From CALECP01 sp964389925 (GTDB lineage Bacteria > Chloroflexota > Anaerolineae > Promineifilales > Promineifilaceae): 64,000 nt of DNA. The notes under the pieces were generated by a model. It was not told where the DNA came from, made no database searches, and saw only the letters and a program-made list of their open reading frames with translations. This document shows positions 7,810 through 17,700 of this stretch, one piece after another (position 1 is the first letter of the stretch; each line of letters begins with the position of its first letter). The stretch is from the NCBI GenBank assembly GCA_964389925.1, contig CAYMGE010000007.1:45167-109166 (forward strand), given 5' to 3'. The position numbers were made by a program, and so were the translations under genes.

Positions 7810-10182
7810 TCAGTTGCGAAGTGGTTTCCCCGTTTTGAGAATGTGTTCCATCCGCGCCGCGCTGCGGGGGTCAAAGCGTAAGCTGAGGCTGGCGGTGCGT
7901 TCGAGGTCGAGAATGTGCCAAGGATCAACCCATTGTGGGGTCTCGACCGCGCCAGTGAGGATTTGGATGAGATGTCGGCCGATTTCCAAATCAAACTCAC
8001 TCCATTTCCCATCCACCAACGCCTCCAACAGCGCATCACGCGCCACACTACCCGCGGCATAAATCAACTCGCTAGCTGGTGAATCTTGCCCGACAAGTGC
8101 TAACCCCGTTTCTTTTGCCACCAATAACCGATGATCTGGATTCATCACAATCAGATCATCATCTCTTAAATAGCCCAATGATTTGGCTTCCCATGCACTA
8201 CTGCTAACGACTGCCCCCATCAATTGTTCGAGCAGTTGCTCTAACATGGACAATACATTGTGCGTATTATTTTTGGCTATGGGATTCACGCAGCGGCGCA
8301 GCAGTTCCTTAATACCGCTCCAAGCTGGAACACGCCCGACATTAAACTCGACCAGCCCGATGCGAACCCCGTGTGCTGCCACTGTCCGCCAGCTTGCCAT
8401 GCTCAATTCAGCACCACCGCCCAGCGCATGACCTTGTATCGCCGTGACAACGGGCTTTGGCGCATGACGCAGTGCCATCATAAATTCTTGACCTGCTCGC
8501 AACCAAGCCGCAGCATGTTCATATCTGTCGCCGTCGGTCGATTGTGTCATACGTGCGCCGGCCGAGAAGTGGCGACCCTCATTGCCAATCACGAGAGCAG
8601 CGTGTTGAGGACGTGCCAACATCTCTAGCGCACGGTGACCCATTGCAAAGATGTCGCTGCCGAGTGTGTTTGCCTTACTGTGGAACTCAAGCAGCAGAAC
8701 GCCATCTCCCATCGTGTGTAGGCTGGCACCGGCGTTCTGGGCGATTGGTTTGGCATATTGAGTGATGACAAAATGGTAGGTATCGGCCGACCGCACCTTC
8801 AATCCCCCACGCTCGAAATCATAGACCCCCTCTTCAGTGTAGAAATGCGCCTGTCCTGTGGCTAACATCTCGTTGACCCAATCGGCAACCTTGTGACCAT
8901 TCGCTTCCATGTGTTCGGCCGTTTCCGCCACCCCAAGCGCATCCCACAGTTCAAATGGGCCGAACTCATAGTTGAACCCCCAGCGCACCACATCATCGAC
9001 ATCGGAAAGTGAATAGGCAATTTTGGGCGCGGTATAGGCAGCATATTCAAGCATGTTGAAGATAACACTTTTGACCAATTTGGCTCCAGTACCCTCACTT
9101 TGTAGCAAGTGGCGAACACGCGCTGCCGTCGAGCGATTTTTGGCAATCGCCTCAACTTCTGGATAACTCGTTGGCTGTGGCTGCCTGTATTGAAGAGCGT
9201 TGGTATCGAGTGTCCAAAATTGACGCTGACCGTCAACCATTACTTTCTTGTTGAACCCTTGACCGGCTTTTTTGCCGAGCCAGCCATTGGCGATCATCTG
9301 ATCGAAGACGTGCCAGAACGTTTTGCCTCTGAGTAACTCACGATAGGGATCGTTTGGGATCGCGTCGTATAGATTGTTGAGAACGCTGGCACGTATGTCG
9401 AGACCGACGAGATCGGCGAGGCGAAAATAGCCGGTTTTCGGCCGACCAATCAACGCCCCCAACAGCCTATCCGTGTCCGCGACGCTGTACCCATTTGCCA
9501 ATGCTGTCTCTGCGACAAACGAACCTGTGACTGCGCCAAAGCGATTGGCGATAAAGTTAGGCGTATCCTTACAGATGACAACCCCTTTGCCCAATACATT
9601 GCGTGCGAACTCGCTCAAACGTTGCACAACTAGTGGAATAGTGTCAGGTGTAGGAATAACTTCGAGCAATTTGAGATAGCGAGGTGGGTTAAAAAAGTGT
9701 GTGCCGAGAAAGCGGGCGCGAAAGCTGTCGGAAAACTCCGCCGCAATCTCATTGATGGGAATTCCCGACGTGTTGCTGCTCAAGATAGCTGTTGGCTTGC
9801 AAACTTGTTCGAGTTGCGCCATCAGCCGACGCTTCGGCTCAAGTCGCTCAACGATCGCCTCGATCACCCAATCGCAATCTTTGAGCAAATGTAGATCATC
9901 CGACGTGTTACCAATCGTAACCAACGTGGCGCGTTCAGGTCGCCCAAGCTGAACGGGTCGTCCGTTTGCCATTCGGTCAAAAAGCGTTTGTGTGAGCCGA
10001 TTGCGTGCGGTGGGGTTGGTTTTTGCTTCGGCCGATAAATTCGGTGTCAGTCTATCGAGTAGGACAACGGGAACATCAGAATTTACCAAATGTGCGGCAA
10101 TGCCTGATCCCATTGTGCCTGCACCGACGATACCTACTTTTCTAATGGTCATGTTTGGCTCAAAAAGAAAATGCTTTTTCAT
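7810..10182 (-). CDS. fadN: 3-hydroxyacyl-CoA dehydrogenase / enoyl-CoA hydratase, FadN type
   Basis: Bifunctional fatty-acid beta-oxidation enzyme of 790 residues, the length of Bacillus FadN. The order is dehydrogenase first: an NAD-binding Rossmann fold with GIVGAGTMGSGIA (about 18-30), SSNTSGIPI, GTHFFNPP and DTPNFIANR, then the 3HCDH C-terminal domain (about 200-430). An enoyl-CoA hydratase/crotonase domain follows (about 490-700) with GRHFSAGARM and IQGHALGGGAELSMA. This order is the reverse of proteobacterial FadB. The start may be the ATG 30 bases inside (MTIRKVG). No thiolase or acyl-CoA dehydrogenase lies beside it. It converges on the lipoprotein gene at 7800 with a 9-base gap. Confidence 0.88.
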   Translation of the reverse strand: MKKHFLFEPNMTIRKVGIVGAGTMGSGIAAHLVNSDVPVVLLDRLTPNLSAEAKTNPTARNRLTQTLFDRMANGRPVQLGRPERATLVTIGNTSDDLHLLKDCDWVIEAIVERLEPKRRLMAQLEQVCKPTAILSSNTSGIPINEIAAEFSDSFRARFLGTHFFNPPRYLKLLEVIPTPDTIPLVVQRLSEFARNVLGKGVVICKDTPNFIANRFGAVTGSFVAETALANGYSVADTDRLLGALIGRPKTGYFRLADLVGLDIRASVLNNLYDAIPNDPYRELLRGKTFWHVFDQMIANGWLGKKAGQGFNKKVMVDGQRQFWTLDTNALQYRQPQPTSYPEVEAIAKNRSTAARVRHLLQSEGTGAKLVKSVIFNMLEYAAYTAPKIAYSLSDVDDVVRWGFNYEFGPFELWDALGVAETAEHMEANGHKVADWVNEMLATGQAHFYTEEGVYDFERGGLKVRSADTYHFVITQYAKPIAQNAGASLHTMGDGVLLLEFHSKANTLGSDIFAMGHRALEMLARPQHAALVIGNEGRHFSAGARMTQSTDGDRYEHAAAWLRAGQEFMMALRHAPKPVVTAIQGHALGGGAELSMASWRTVAAHGVRIGLVEFNVGRVPAWSGIKELLRRCVNPIAKNNTHNVLSMLEQLLEQLMGAVVSSSAWEAKSLGYLRDDDLIVMNPDHRLLVAKETGLALVGQDSPASELIYAAGSVARDALLEALVDGKWSEFDLEIGRHLIQILTGAVETPQWVDPWHILDLERTASLSLRFDPRSAARMEHILKTGKPLRN

Positions 10183-10296
10183 GACCTGATTGTAACGCTA
10201 GCAGTGTGAAAATCAGCACATTTTGGCAGTTTGCGATAAACTGTAGTTAAGATAGGTACTTAAACAAAAGTATATTGGATATTTGGTCAAGACGTG

Positions 10297-11037
10297 ATGA
10301 CAAATAAAACATTTGGAGAATTATTGAAATTGCATCGTAAAAAGTCACGCGACCCAGACACGGGCGGAGATTTAACACAGGCCAAACTCATTGAGTTATT
10401 GAGCGATATGACGGGGCTTCCTTACGTTACATCTAGTATCAGCCGTTGGGAAAATAACAAACGACACATTGCAAAAGATGACCGACAAACATTGGTCGGC
10501 CTCCTGTGCGTTTTTTATCAACATGGTGGGATCACGGCGATAGAAGAGGCTGAAACGTTTCTCCAGACAGGTGGTTATGGAGCATTGAGCGATGAAGAAA
10601 TTAAACAAATTGAATCAAGATGGCTAGTAAATGAGTCAAACGAACGGCCGCAACAGGTGAACTCACCAGAGGATCGCCATCAGCCTTCATCCAGCAGCTT
10701 ACAAACGATCTTCACAAACATCTGGTACACAGATCGTCGCTACACCTTCAAAACATGGGTTCGAGACTACACATTGGGAACGCTCTACATTCAAGAGAAC
10801 GTGCTACATTACGTGGGTGAAAGAGCCACTGTCTCAATTGACAACGCGGAATCTGTCATTCACACGCGCCAGTACAGTGATATAAATGCGAACTGGGTCA
10901 AAATTGTATACGTAGAAGATAATGTACACAAAGAGGCATGGTTCGCAGATGGTAAGAAGCTCGGCTGGGGGAACCTAGTTGGGGGAAGCCATGAGCTTTT
11001 TGTTGCAATCAAGCGGTGGAAAGCTTATCTCGATTAG
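10297..11037 (+). CDS. HTH-module protein with C-terminal PH-like domain
   Basis: 246 residues from the ATG (a GTG lies one codon earlier). Residues 1-110 are an XRE-like helix-turn-helix module (LTQAKLIELLS ... ISRWENNKRHI) ending in YGALSDEEIKQIESRWL. The same module begins four proteins at 54-63 kb. Residues about 135-245 look like a small beta-rich PH-like domain (RDYTLGTLYIQENVLHYVG, EAWFADGKKLGWGN, and a last helix LFVAIKRWKAYL). There is no ATPase or TPR part. It is transcribed divergently from fadN. It is likely a DNA-binding regulator with an unknown input. Confidence 0.72.
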   Translation: MTNKTFGELLKLHRKKSRDPDTGGDLTQAKLIELLSDMTGLPYVTSSISRWENNKRHIAKDDRQTLVGLLCVFYQHGGITAIEEAETFLQTGGYGALSDEEIKQIESRWLVNESNERPQQVNSPEDRHQPSSSSLQTIFTNIWYTDRRYTFKTWVRDYTLGTLYIQENVLHYVGERATVSIDNAESVIHTRQYSDINANWVKIVYVEDNVHKEAWFADGKKLGWGNLVGGSHELFVAIKRWKAYLD

Positions 11038-11050
11038 CGAGTAAAAGTTT

Positions 11051-11401
11051 CTATCGTGGCCTAGAAATGTCGTCCCAAGCTATCGGGCTGACATCGTCAT
11101 GATGTAGCTGTCGTGTTCCAGCACGAGTAATTTGCATGATCAGGCGACATGCCGGATCGGGACAGGTCACTCGCGTGTCCGTCTCCATCCAATCGGCCGG
11201 ATGACCACGCCGCTGCTTTGCTGGCAACAAAGGTAACGTTGCCTGAAGCGCATAAAGGCAGAAATCTGCCCCGTCTGGCAACGATAGCTTGCCACTTCGC
11301 AGATAGAACTGATCGCCAACCGTCATATTACATGTACAGTTGCCTTCTATCGTTTCAACCGTCACCGCTAAATCGAACAGTTCAAATGTCCCCTCGTTCA
11401 T
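11051..11401 (-). CDS. TIGR04076-family small protein
   Basis: 116 residues with the pattern of TIGR04076: a conserved start (LAVTVETIEGNCTCNMTVGDQFYL), a central C-hydrophobic-ALQATLPLLPA stretch and CPDPACRLIMQITR near the end. Four cysteines may matter, but no biochemical role is known to me. Its ATG overlaps the TGA of the luciferase-like gene (ATGA), so the two are co-translated; a link to redox chemistry is only a guess. Confidence 0.75.
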   Translation of the reverse strand: MNEGTFELFDLAVTVETIEGNCTCNMTVGDQFYLRSGKLSLPDGADFCLYALQATLPLLPAKQRRGHPADWMETDTRVTCPDPACRLIMQITRAGTRQLHHDDVSPIAWDDISRPR

Positions 11402-12393
11402 CTTGCCTCCAGTGCAGCACGCACGCGAGGGAGAACTTGCCCACCAAGCAAGTCGAGTCCTGTTTCTGCGGTCACGCCGTGCGGGGTTCCAAATTCGACA
11501 CGACTCGCCCCGTTCTCAAATAGCGTCACAACCTGTGCGGCGACCTGCGCCGGCGTGCCAGCCAGAGCGAAGCGGTCGAGCAGATCATCTGAGATATAGG
11601 CAGCCGCTGCATTCCAGTCATATATTGCGGCCGCCTCTTTCAGCCCTGCCAAACGATCTGGCTCAATCACCACCGTCGGGTCAAGTGATGCGACAACGGG
11701 TAGGTAGAGCGCAACCTCACGACGAGCAAGTGCGCGTGCCTTTGCGCCATCCTCATCAACCAAGCTAACCGCGCCCAAGACAACCCCGACGTTGGCTGGG
11801 AGCTGAGGGCGCAGCCAACCGATCATGTCAGGATTTGCGCTGCCTCCGACTTTAACTTCACTGATGAGGTCGGCACTAGCCCGAATCGTCTTCGGCCCCC
11901 ACGAGCCAAGCATGAATGGAATGTCTGATCGGCCGATTTCCCAACGTAAGCTATCCCCACCCCCTAATGGAAAATGCTTGCCAGCGAGTGGTGACTTATC
12001 ACGTCGCAGCAGATGGCGCACCGCCAGCAGTGCCTCACGTAGCGCGGTCGGCGCGTTCACCGGATGCAGATCGAGCCAATCAAGCCATGCGCCACGCGCC
12101 AAACCCAGATAGACTCGACCATTTGCCGCCTCATCAAGCAGCGCGATATTGCCGGCGATGTTGATTGGATGTGAGGTAAATGGATTTACGGCGGCCGGGC
12201 CGAGCCGCACTCGCTGTGTATGATGAGCTATCTCTAACAACGGCAACCATGCAGGCTGATAAAGTAGATCGTTATAGACACTCACGCCATCGAAGCCATA
12301 GCGTTCGGCCTGTGCTGCCAGTACCCCGTACTCCGCTAGTCGCTTATTTGACTGCCATGCAATTGAAAGTTGATGAGATGTGTGGCGTGTCAT
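11398..12393 (-). CDS. LLM-class (luciferase-like) flavin-dependent oxidoreductase
   Basis: About 331 residues from the ATG at 12393; an in-frame TTG at 12426 would add 11 residues. Neither start has a good ribosome binding site. The protein fits the bacterial luciferase / F420 or FMN monooxygenase TIM barrel: YGFDGVSVYNDLLYQP, VRLGPAAVNPFTSHPI, YLGLARGAWLD, then a late DRFALAGTPAQVAAQV segment. The substrate is unknown. It lies between ychF (upstream, same strand, 35-base gap) and a TIGR04076 gene that overlaps it. Confidence 0.82.
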   Translation of the reverse strand: MTRHTSHQLSIAWQSNKRLAEYGVLAAQAERYGFDGVSVYNDLLYQPAWLPLLEIAHHTQRVRLGPAAVNPFTSHPINIAGNIALLDEAANGRVYLGLARGAWLDWLDLHPVNAPTALREALLAVRHLLRRDKSPLAGKHFPLGGGDSLRWEIGRSDIPFMLGSWGPKTIRASADLISEVKVGGSANPDMIGWLRPQLPANVGVVLGAVSLVDEDGAKARALARREVALYLPVVASLDPTVVIEPDRLAGLKEAAAIYDWNAAAAYISDDLLDRFALAGTPAQVAAQVVTLFENGASRVEFGTPHGVTAETGLDLLGGQVLPRVRAALEAR

Positions 12394-12428
12394 TGGATTA
12401 ATTCTGAGCGTTTGGAGCTTACTCAACG

Positions 12429-13532
12429 TTAGACGTTGAACAAAAAATGAACAATATCCCCGTCCTGCACGACGTACTCTTTCCCCTCTGTTCGCATGTC
12501 GCCGGCTGCTTTTGCGGCCGCTTCTGTGCCATGTTCGATAAATTTATCGTAGCTAATTACTTGGGCGCGAATAAACCCTTTCTCAAAGTCGGTGTGAATC
12601 ACGCCGGCCGCTTGTGGGGCTTTTGCGCCAACGGGAATCGTCCAAGCGCGGACTTCCTGTTCTCCCTGCGTAAAATAGCTACATAACCCAAGCGCGGCAT
12701 AGCTGCTGCGGATGATTTGATCAAGACCACCCTCTGTTGCGCCAGACATTTCAAGAAACTCTTGTCGCTCCTCATCCGTCAGCCCTGCCATATCTTCCTC
12801 AAATTTGGCACAGATTTTCACAACTTCAGCGTTCTGCTCATTGGCAACCTCGCGCACCTCCGCCACATAAGCGTTGTCTTCCTCCAACCCCTCCTCATCA
12901 ACATTCGCTGCATAAATCGTCGGTTTTGCCGTGATAAAGCGCATTTCACGCACGAGTGCTTTGAAATCCTCATTGTCCGCTTTTGGAAAGGTGATGACGG
13001 GGTTGCTCCCCTCAATATGAGATTTGAGTTCCTCTGCAATCGCCAGTTGTGCGCGTGCGGCTTTGTCATTGCGTGCTTGTCGCGTCAGTCGCTCGACTTT
13101 GCGCTCAAGCTGTTGCAAGTCTGCGATCAGCAGCTCTGTGTTGATCACCTCAATATCCTCACGTGGGGAGGGGGAAGCATTGACATGCAGCACGTTTTCA
13201 TCGTCAAAACAGCGCACAACATGGACGATGGCGGCCGTATCGCGGATATTGCCAAGAAATTGATTGCCTAGCCCTTCCCCTTGGCTTGCGCCCTTAACCA
13301 AGCCTGCGATATCGACAAATTCAATCGTTGCATAAATCGTCTTTTTTGGTTTGACTAACTCCGTTAATTTATCGACTCGCTCGTCAGGGACGGGGACAAT
13401 TGCGCTGTTTGGCTCGATAGTCGCAAACGGGTAGTTTGCCGCGAGCGCGTTTTGTTCTTTTGTAAGTGCATTAAAAGTGGTGCTTTTGCCCACGTTGGGC
13501 AATCCAACAATGCCGATGCCTAATGATGCCAT
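12429..13532 (-). CDS. ychF: Redox-responsive ATPase/GTPase YchF (OLA1 family)
   Basis: Conserved 367-residue P-loop NTPase of the Obg/YchF group that prefers ATP and binds ribosomes. Visible elements: GLPNVGKSTTFNAL (P-loop, residues 9-16), DIAGLVKGASQGEGLGNQFL (G3 and switch II), a central coiled coil (about 130-165), and the C-terminal TGS domain with VRAWTIPVGAKAPQAAGVIHTDFEKGFIRAQVI. The G4 motif is the divergent type expected of YchF. Length and all motifs are intact. It leads the minus-strand run with the luciferase-like and TIGR04076 genes. Confidence 0.95.
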   Translation of the reverse strand: MASLGIGIVGLPNVGKSTTFNALTKEQNALAANYPFATIEPNSAIVPVPDERVDKLTELVKPKKTIYATIEFVDIAGLVKGASQGEGLGNQFLGNIRDTAAIVHVVRCFDDENVLHVNASPSPREDIEVINTELLIADLQQLERKVERLTRQARNDKAARAQLAIAEELKSHIEGSNPVITFPKADNEDFKALVREMRFITAKPTIYAANVDEEGLEEDNAYVAEVREVANEQNAEVVKICAKFEEDMAGLTDEERQEFLEMSGATEGGLDQIIRSSYAALGLCSYFTQGEQEVRAWTIPVGAKAPQAAGVIHTDFEKGFIRAQVISYDKFIEHGTEAAAKAAGDMRTEGKEYVVQDGDIVHFLFNV

Positions 13533-13649
13533 ATTTGATCTTTCGTTTTAGATTTATCTCTCGTTCCCGTGAATTGATTTGGGTCGGAATGATGTTGTTT
13601 ATTTGGCGCAATTGTAGCAGAGAAGGATATTAGACGTTGTCATGGCTTA

Positions 13650-14666
13650 TCAAATGGTACGCACTTTTGCCAATAAGTCCTTGCCAGAGGCAAGCGCAGC
13701 GTCTATCAAGTCGATCATCACCCAATTCTCTAGCAGTTTGTCGCCGTCGCGTTTCCAGAAATCCATAATGTTCCAGCCAATTTGCTCGCCCGTTGGTGAC
13801 CAATCCATGTAGACGTTCTTATGGGTTCCCACTAAACTAGGCCAACCTGTCGATGCTGCAAATCGGCCGTCAGCGATCCGCGCTCGGTGCCCCGGCCCAT
13901 AACGGTCTGGAAAAGCACGCACAATCGGCCCCTGTGCATTCTTCTTAAACTCTACCATTCCATAAGTAGAGCCAATTCCAACCGGCCCGTGCCAAACCAT
14001 CTGCTGGTGCCAGAATCGCTCCAACCCTTGGCTTGCCTGATCTTTGCCATCGTACTTGTTGATCCCGCCAAATATCATTTCTGTCACCAAGTCAAATGTT
14101 TTTTGGGATTCGGCCGCAGGCTGTTCAGTCAAACAGATACCATCTCCCGCCAACGGGCCGGGGATCCAGAGATCACGCCCGTAGCTAGTTGGCACCAGAT
14201 GAATGCCAGACTGTCTGAGCAAATCAATCAAGTCAATGATGATGCGAATTTCAACAATTTTGCCCGCCTCTACTTTGCAAAACTCACCAAATCGAAAATG
14301 CACGCTTTGTCCATTGGCAGGAATCACAATGTCATCTGGCAAATGCCAATCGTTTGCAAACGTGCCAATAAAATCACCCGTGCCACAGACCCAATCTCCC
14401 GTGCCAAATTTCGGGTCTGAATAATGTCCGCCAATGAAGTGATACGGGCGACGAGACAGATCAGGGATCGCTCGATGCAAACTGCGCCAAAACCTATCCT
14501 TAACCGCTGTGATACCATCCAGATGTCGCAAAGGTTGAAAGCCATGCCATACTAGATTTGGATGCAAAAACTCAGTTATATCGGCCGATGCAAACTCGTC
14601 TGCGTTCATCGCTTTCCAATAACGCCAGACATGGGCTTTATTGGTTACATTTTTTATGTAGTGCAT
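13650..14666 (-). CDS. Tandem SnoaL/NTF2-like domain protein
   Basis: About 338 residues from the ATG at 14666. An earlier in-frame start at 14693 would lie inside the 14676-14710 hairpin and is unlikely. Two related SnoaL-like folds are seen: about 8-150 (VWRYWKAMNADEFASADITEFLHPNLVWHGFQP, then VEAGKIVEIRIIIDLIDLLRQSG) and about 180-330 (HQQMVWHGPVGIGSTYGMVEF, ending KLLENWVMIDLIDAAL). Members are small-molecule cyclases, hydrolases or non-catalytic binding proteins. The ester-cyclase-like pattern of repeated W-H-G and IDLID is clear; the ligand is not. Confidence 0.75.
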   Translation of the reverse strand: MHYIKNVTNKAHVWRYWKAMNADEFASADITEFLHPNLVWHGFQPLRHLDGITAVKDRFWRSLHRAIPDLSRRPYHFIGGHYSDPKFGTGDWVCGTGDFIGTFANDWHLPDDIVIPANGQSVHFRFGEFCKVEAGKIVEIRIIIDLIDLLRQSGIHLVPTSYGRDLWIPGPLAGDGICLTEQPAAESQKTFDLVTEMIFGGINKYDGKDQASQGLERFWHQQMVWHGPVGIGSTYGMVEFKKNAQGPIVRAFPDRYGPGHRARIADGRFAASTGWPSLVGTHKNVYMDWSPTGEQIGWNIMDFWKRDGDKLLENWVMIDLIDAALASGKDLLAKVRTI

Positions 14667-14675
14667 TTTGCTCAG

Positions 14676-14710
14676 AACAGCGGCGCAACTCAAAAAGTTG
14701 CGCCGCTGTT
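14676..14710 (-). terminator. Perfect 15-bp hairpin downstream of the amylopullulanase gene
   Basis: AACAGCGGCGCAACT and its exact complement flank a 5-base loop. It lies 44 bases after the amylopullulanase stop, so it probably ends that transcript, though no T-run follows on the minus strand. Confidence 0.6.
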
Positions 14711-14753
14711 ATTTCAGAGGTATTTCAGCTTCAATAGACCGAAACTTGTCAAG

Positions 14754-17700
14754 TCACTGCTCTTCACGTCGCAAACGATAAGCAGCCAGCGCACCCATCC
14801 CCATCAAAGGCAGCACAACCAGCCACATCACGTTTGCACCATTCACATTGCTGCTCACAGTTTGGACGTTGATCGCCATGGGGTCTAAATCTGCAACAAA
14901 AACCGCCGTCGTGCGTGCGGGAATCTCAAACTGACCTGCGACACGATTGCCATTGCTGACCTCAGACCATTTCGCCGTCTTGACCACCTCATCAACGCCA
15001 TTCGCCTGAACCTCATGCAGGTTGTAGACAAATGCACCAACTTCATCAATCGTCAACGTTTGTGTCTCGTCATTAGCGTTGAAGAAGACAATGTAAGATG
15101 GTTGGTCTGGTGACCCAGCCTCATGCAAGCTCATGGCAATCAAGCCCGGAATTTGATCCACACCTGTATTGTGGAACTTGAGTTGATTCTGAACCGCTTC
15201 CTCAGTTTGCAAGCTGAATAGCAGAGACCCGCTGCGAATTGCCAAGTACTCTTGGAAAACAGCGTGATTAAACATGATCGCCGCTTCATCTGGGCTAATT
15301 AGCCCATTTGCCAAAATTGGCTCGATGATGAAGTAGTTGTCGCCGTTGACGCTCTGCATGGGCATCCCAACCGCGAAGTTGTTGGTCTGATACGTCCAGT
15401 CGAGGCGGTTGAACCAGTCGCCACTGTTGTAGCTGTCCCGATCCATCGACTTCGAGCGCAGAATATCGCTGCCCGCATGGAAGAAGTGCATCCCCTGTCC
15501 AAATGCAACGATGCCCAAGCCGAGATTTTGCACCCGCACTCGTTCAGCAAGCGTTGAATCTTGCGGCATGGTATAGGCGTTGATGTCGAAGAGCGTCTGG
15601 TTGTCATGCTTGCTGACGTAGGTGACGTTTTCCTGCGGGTCTTGCGTGTAACCTGCTGGCGAGCCATTGTAATCGACTTCGGAGCCGCTCACGACGTTGC
15701 CATTGCGATCCACAAACGTGAAGTCCGCCAAGTTCCCCGCCAAGCCGACGCGGATTTGATCCGCTTGCAAGAGAAGACGAGCTAAATCTGTCGCAACAGG
15801 ATGGTCATTCGGGTCATAGAACTGTCCGTTGATAAACCCTTGTGTCTTCAGATCATTGCCACCATTGAACGGGCCGGGGCCGCGCACAGCATCGCGCAGA
15901 CGGTCGCTAAACGTGCCAATTCCCGTGCCAGCCATGTTGAACTGGGTTGCATGGATACCGCGTGCATTATTGGCAACCTCACCGAAATTCCAGCCCTCAC
16001 CGTAGATATAGATGCGTGAGCCGTCTACGCCATCGGCCGTCTCATCAAGAGCCGCCAGTGTCTCTTGTACCTTGAGCATGTTTGACTTCATGTGATGACC
16101 CATCAAGTCAAAGCGGAACGAATCGACCTTGTATTCAACTGCCCATACCACCAGCGAATCGACCATCAGCTTCTCCATCATCAGATGTTCGCTCGCCGTA
16201 TTTTGACAACAGGTACTCGTCTCTACGCCACCATCTTCGTTGAGGCGATGGTAGTAACCCGGCACAACTCTATCAAGGACTGATTTTTCACTCTGACCGG
16301 CCGCGTTTGTGTGATTATAAACGACATCCATCACGACGTTGAGACCCGCACCGTTGAGCGACTGCACCATTTGGCGGAACTCAAGGATGCGCTGCGTGCC
16401 GTTTGCATCGGTGCTGTAGCTGCCTTCAGGCGTGGTGTAGTGATAGGGATCGTAACCCCAGTTGAAGCCATCTTGGTCAGCAATCGCGGCGATGGTCGCC
16501 TGTTGTTGTGTGCTAGTTGGCGCGTAGGTCGCCATGATGTCGTAATCTGGCTCTTGACGCTGTGTTGGGTCTTCGTTGATCGTCGCAATATCGAAGACGG
16601 GCAGCAGGTGGAGGTGTGTTAATCCATCTTCGGCGAGGCGCGTGATGTGCTTCATCCCGTCGCTATCTGGATAGTTGAACGCCGTATATTTGCCGCGATC
16701 TGCTTCCGGAATGGTTTCATCGAGGATGCTGAAATCACGGATGTGAATTTCATAGACGCTAATCTCTTCGGGAACGTCGAAGTTATTTGGCTTGTCGAGA
16801 CCATCCCAGCCATCTGGTTTCAGGTCGTCATCGCTCAGATCAACCATCTGGCTGCGCTGCGAATTCATCGACAGGCTGACCGCATACGGGTCTGTGACCA
16901 TATTGGTTTCGATCTGACCCGTCGTCGGTGCAAACACGACGACCTCAAACAGGTAGTATTTGCCCTTCCAACCGTCTTGTCCTGTATGGCTCCATACGCC
17001 CGTTGCACTGTCCCAAGTCATATCATAGGCAGTACTGGTCGTAGCGGGATCGGCATCGTCAAAGACGTGCAGTTTGACTGATTGAGCCGTCGGTGCCCAA
17101 ACGCTGATGGTTGGAACAGCGCGGTTTGTGTCTGACCAGTTGATACCGAGAGCTTCATCAGTGAAGAACATATCGTCGAGAACGCCGGGGATTTGGATGC
17201 TTGTGCCGACTTCGGCAAATTCGCTGCCCATGCCCTGCACGGCGAGTTGTCCTTTGAGCATCGCGGTTGCGGTCTCGCGGTCGATGCCCTCAATAGTAAA
17301 CGTTGGCATTCCCGCGAGATGTGGGAACCAGCCATTGTTATCGGCCGGATCATACCCCCCAGCCCCCGTCAACGTCATCGACTCACCACCCGTAATGCCG
17401 TTCGGTGTCGCCTCAAGCTGTGCATCGAGCGACGAGAGAATGGTGTAATCGAGCGAACTATTTGTCGCATCAGGCCAAACAATCGTGTTCATGTTGACCC
17501 AGTGGGCGCGTTGTTTGCCGATGTTGGGCGCGGCGGGGGAGCCATCGGCCGCTGGATAGACATACGGACACAGCGGATCCGCTCCTTGCAATTGCCACAC
17601 CTCATTGCCAAATTCAGCGAAAATCAACGCCTGATCGGGGCCAGGGTCTTTTTCATCACCACGATGGAGGATGTAGCTGAGTTGGCCGGCCGACTGATCG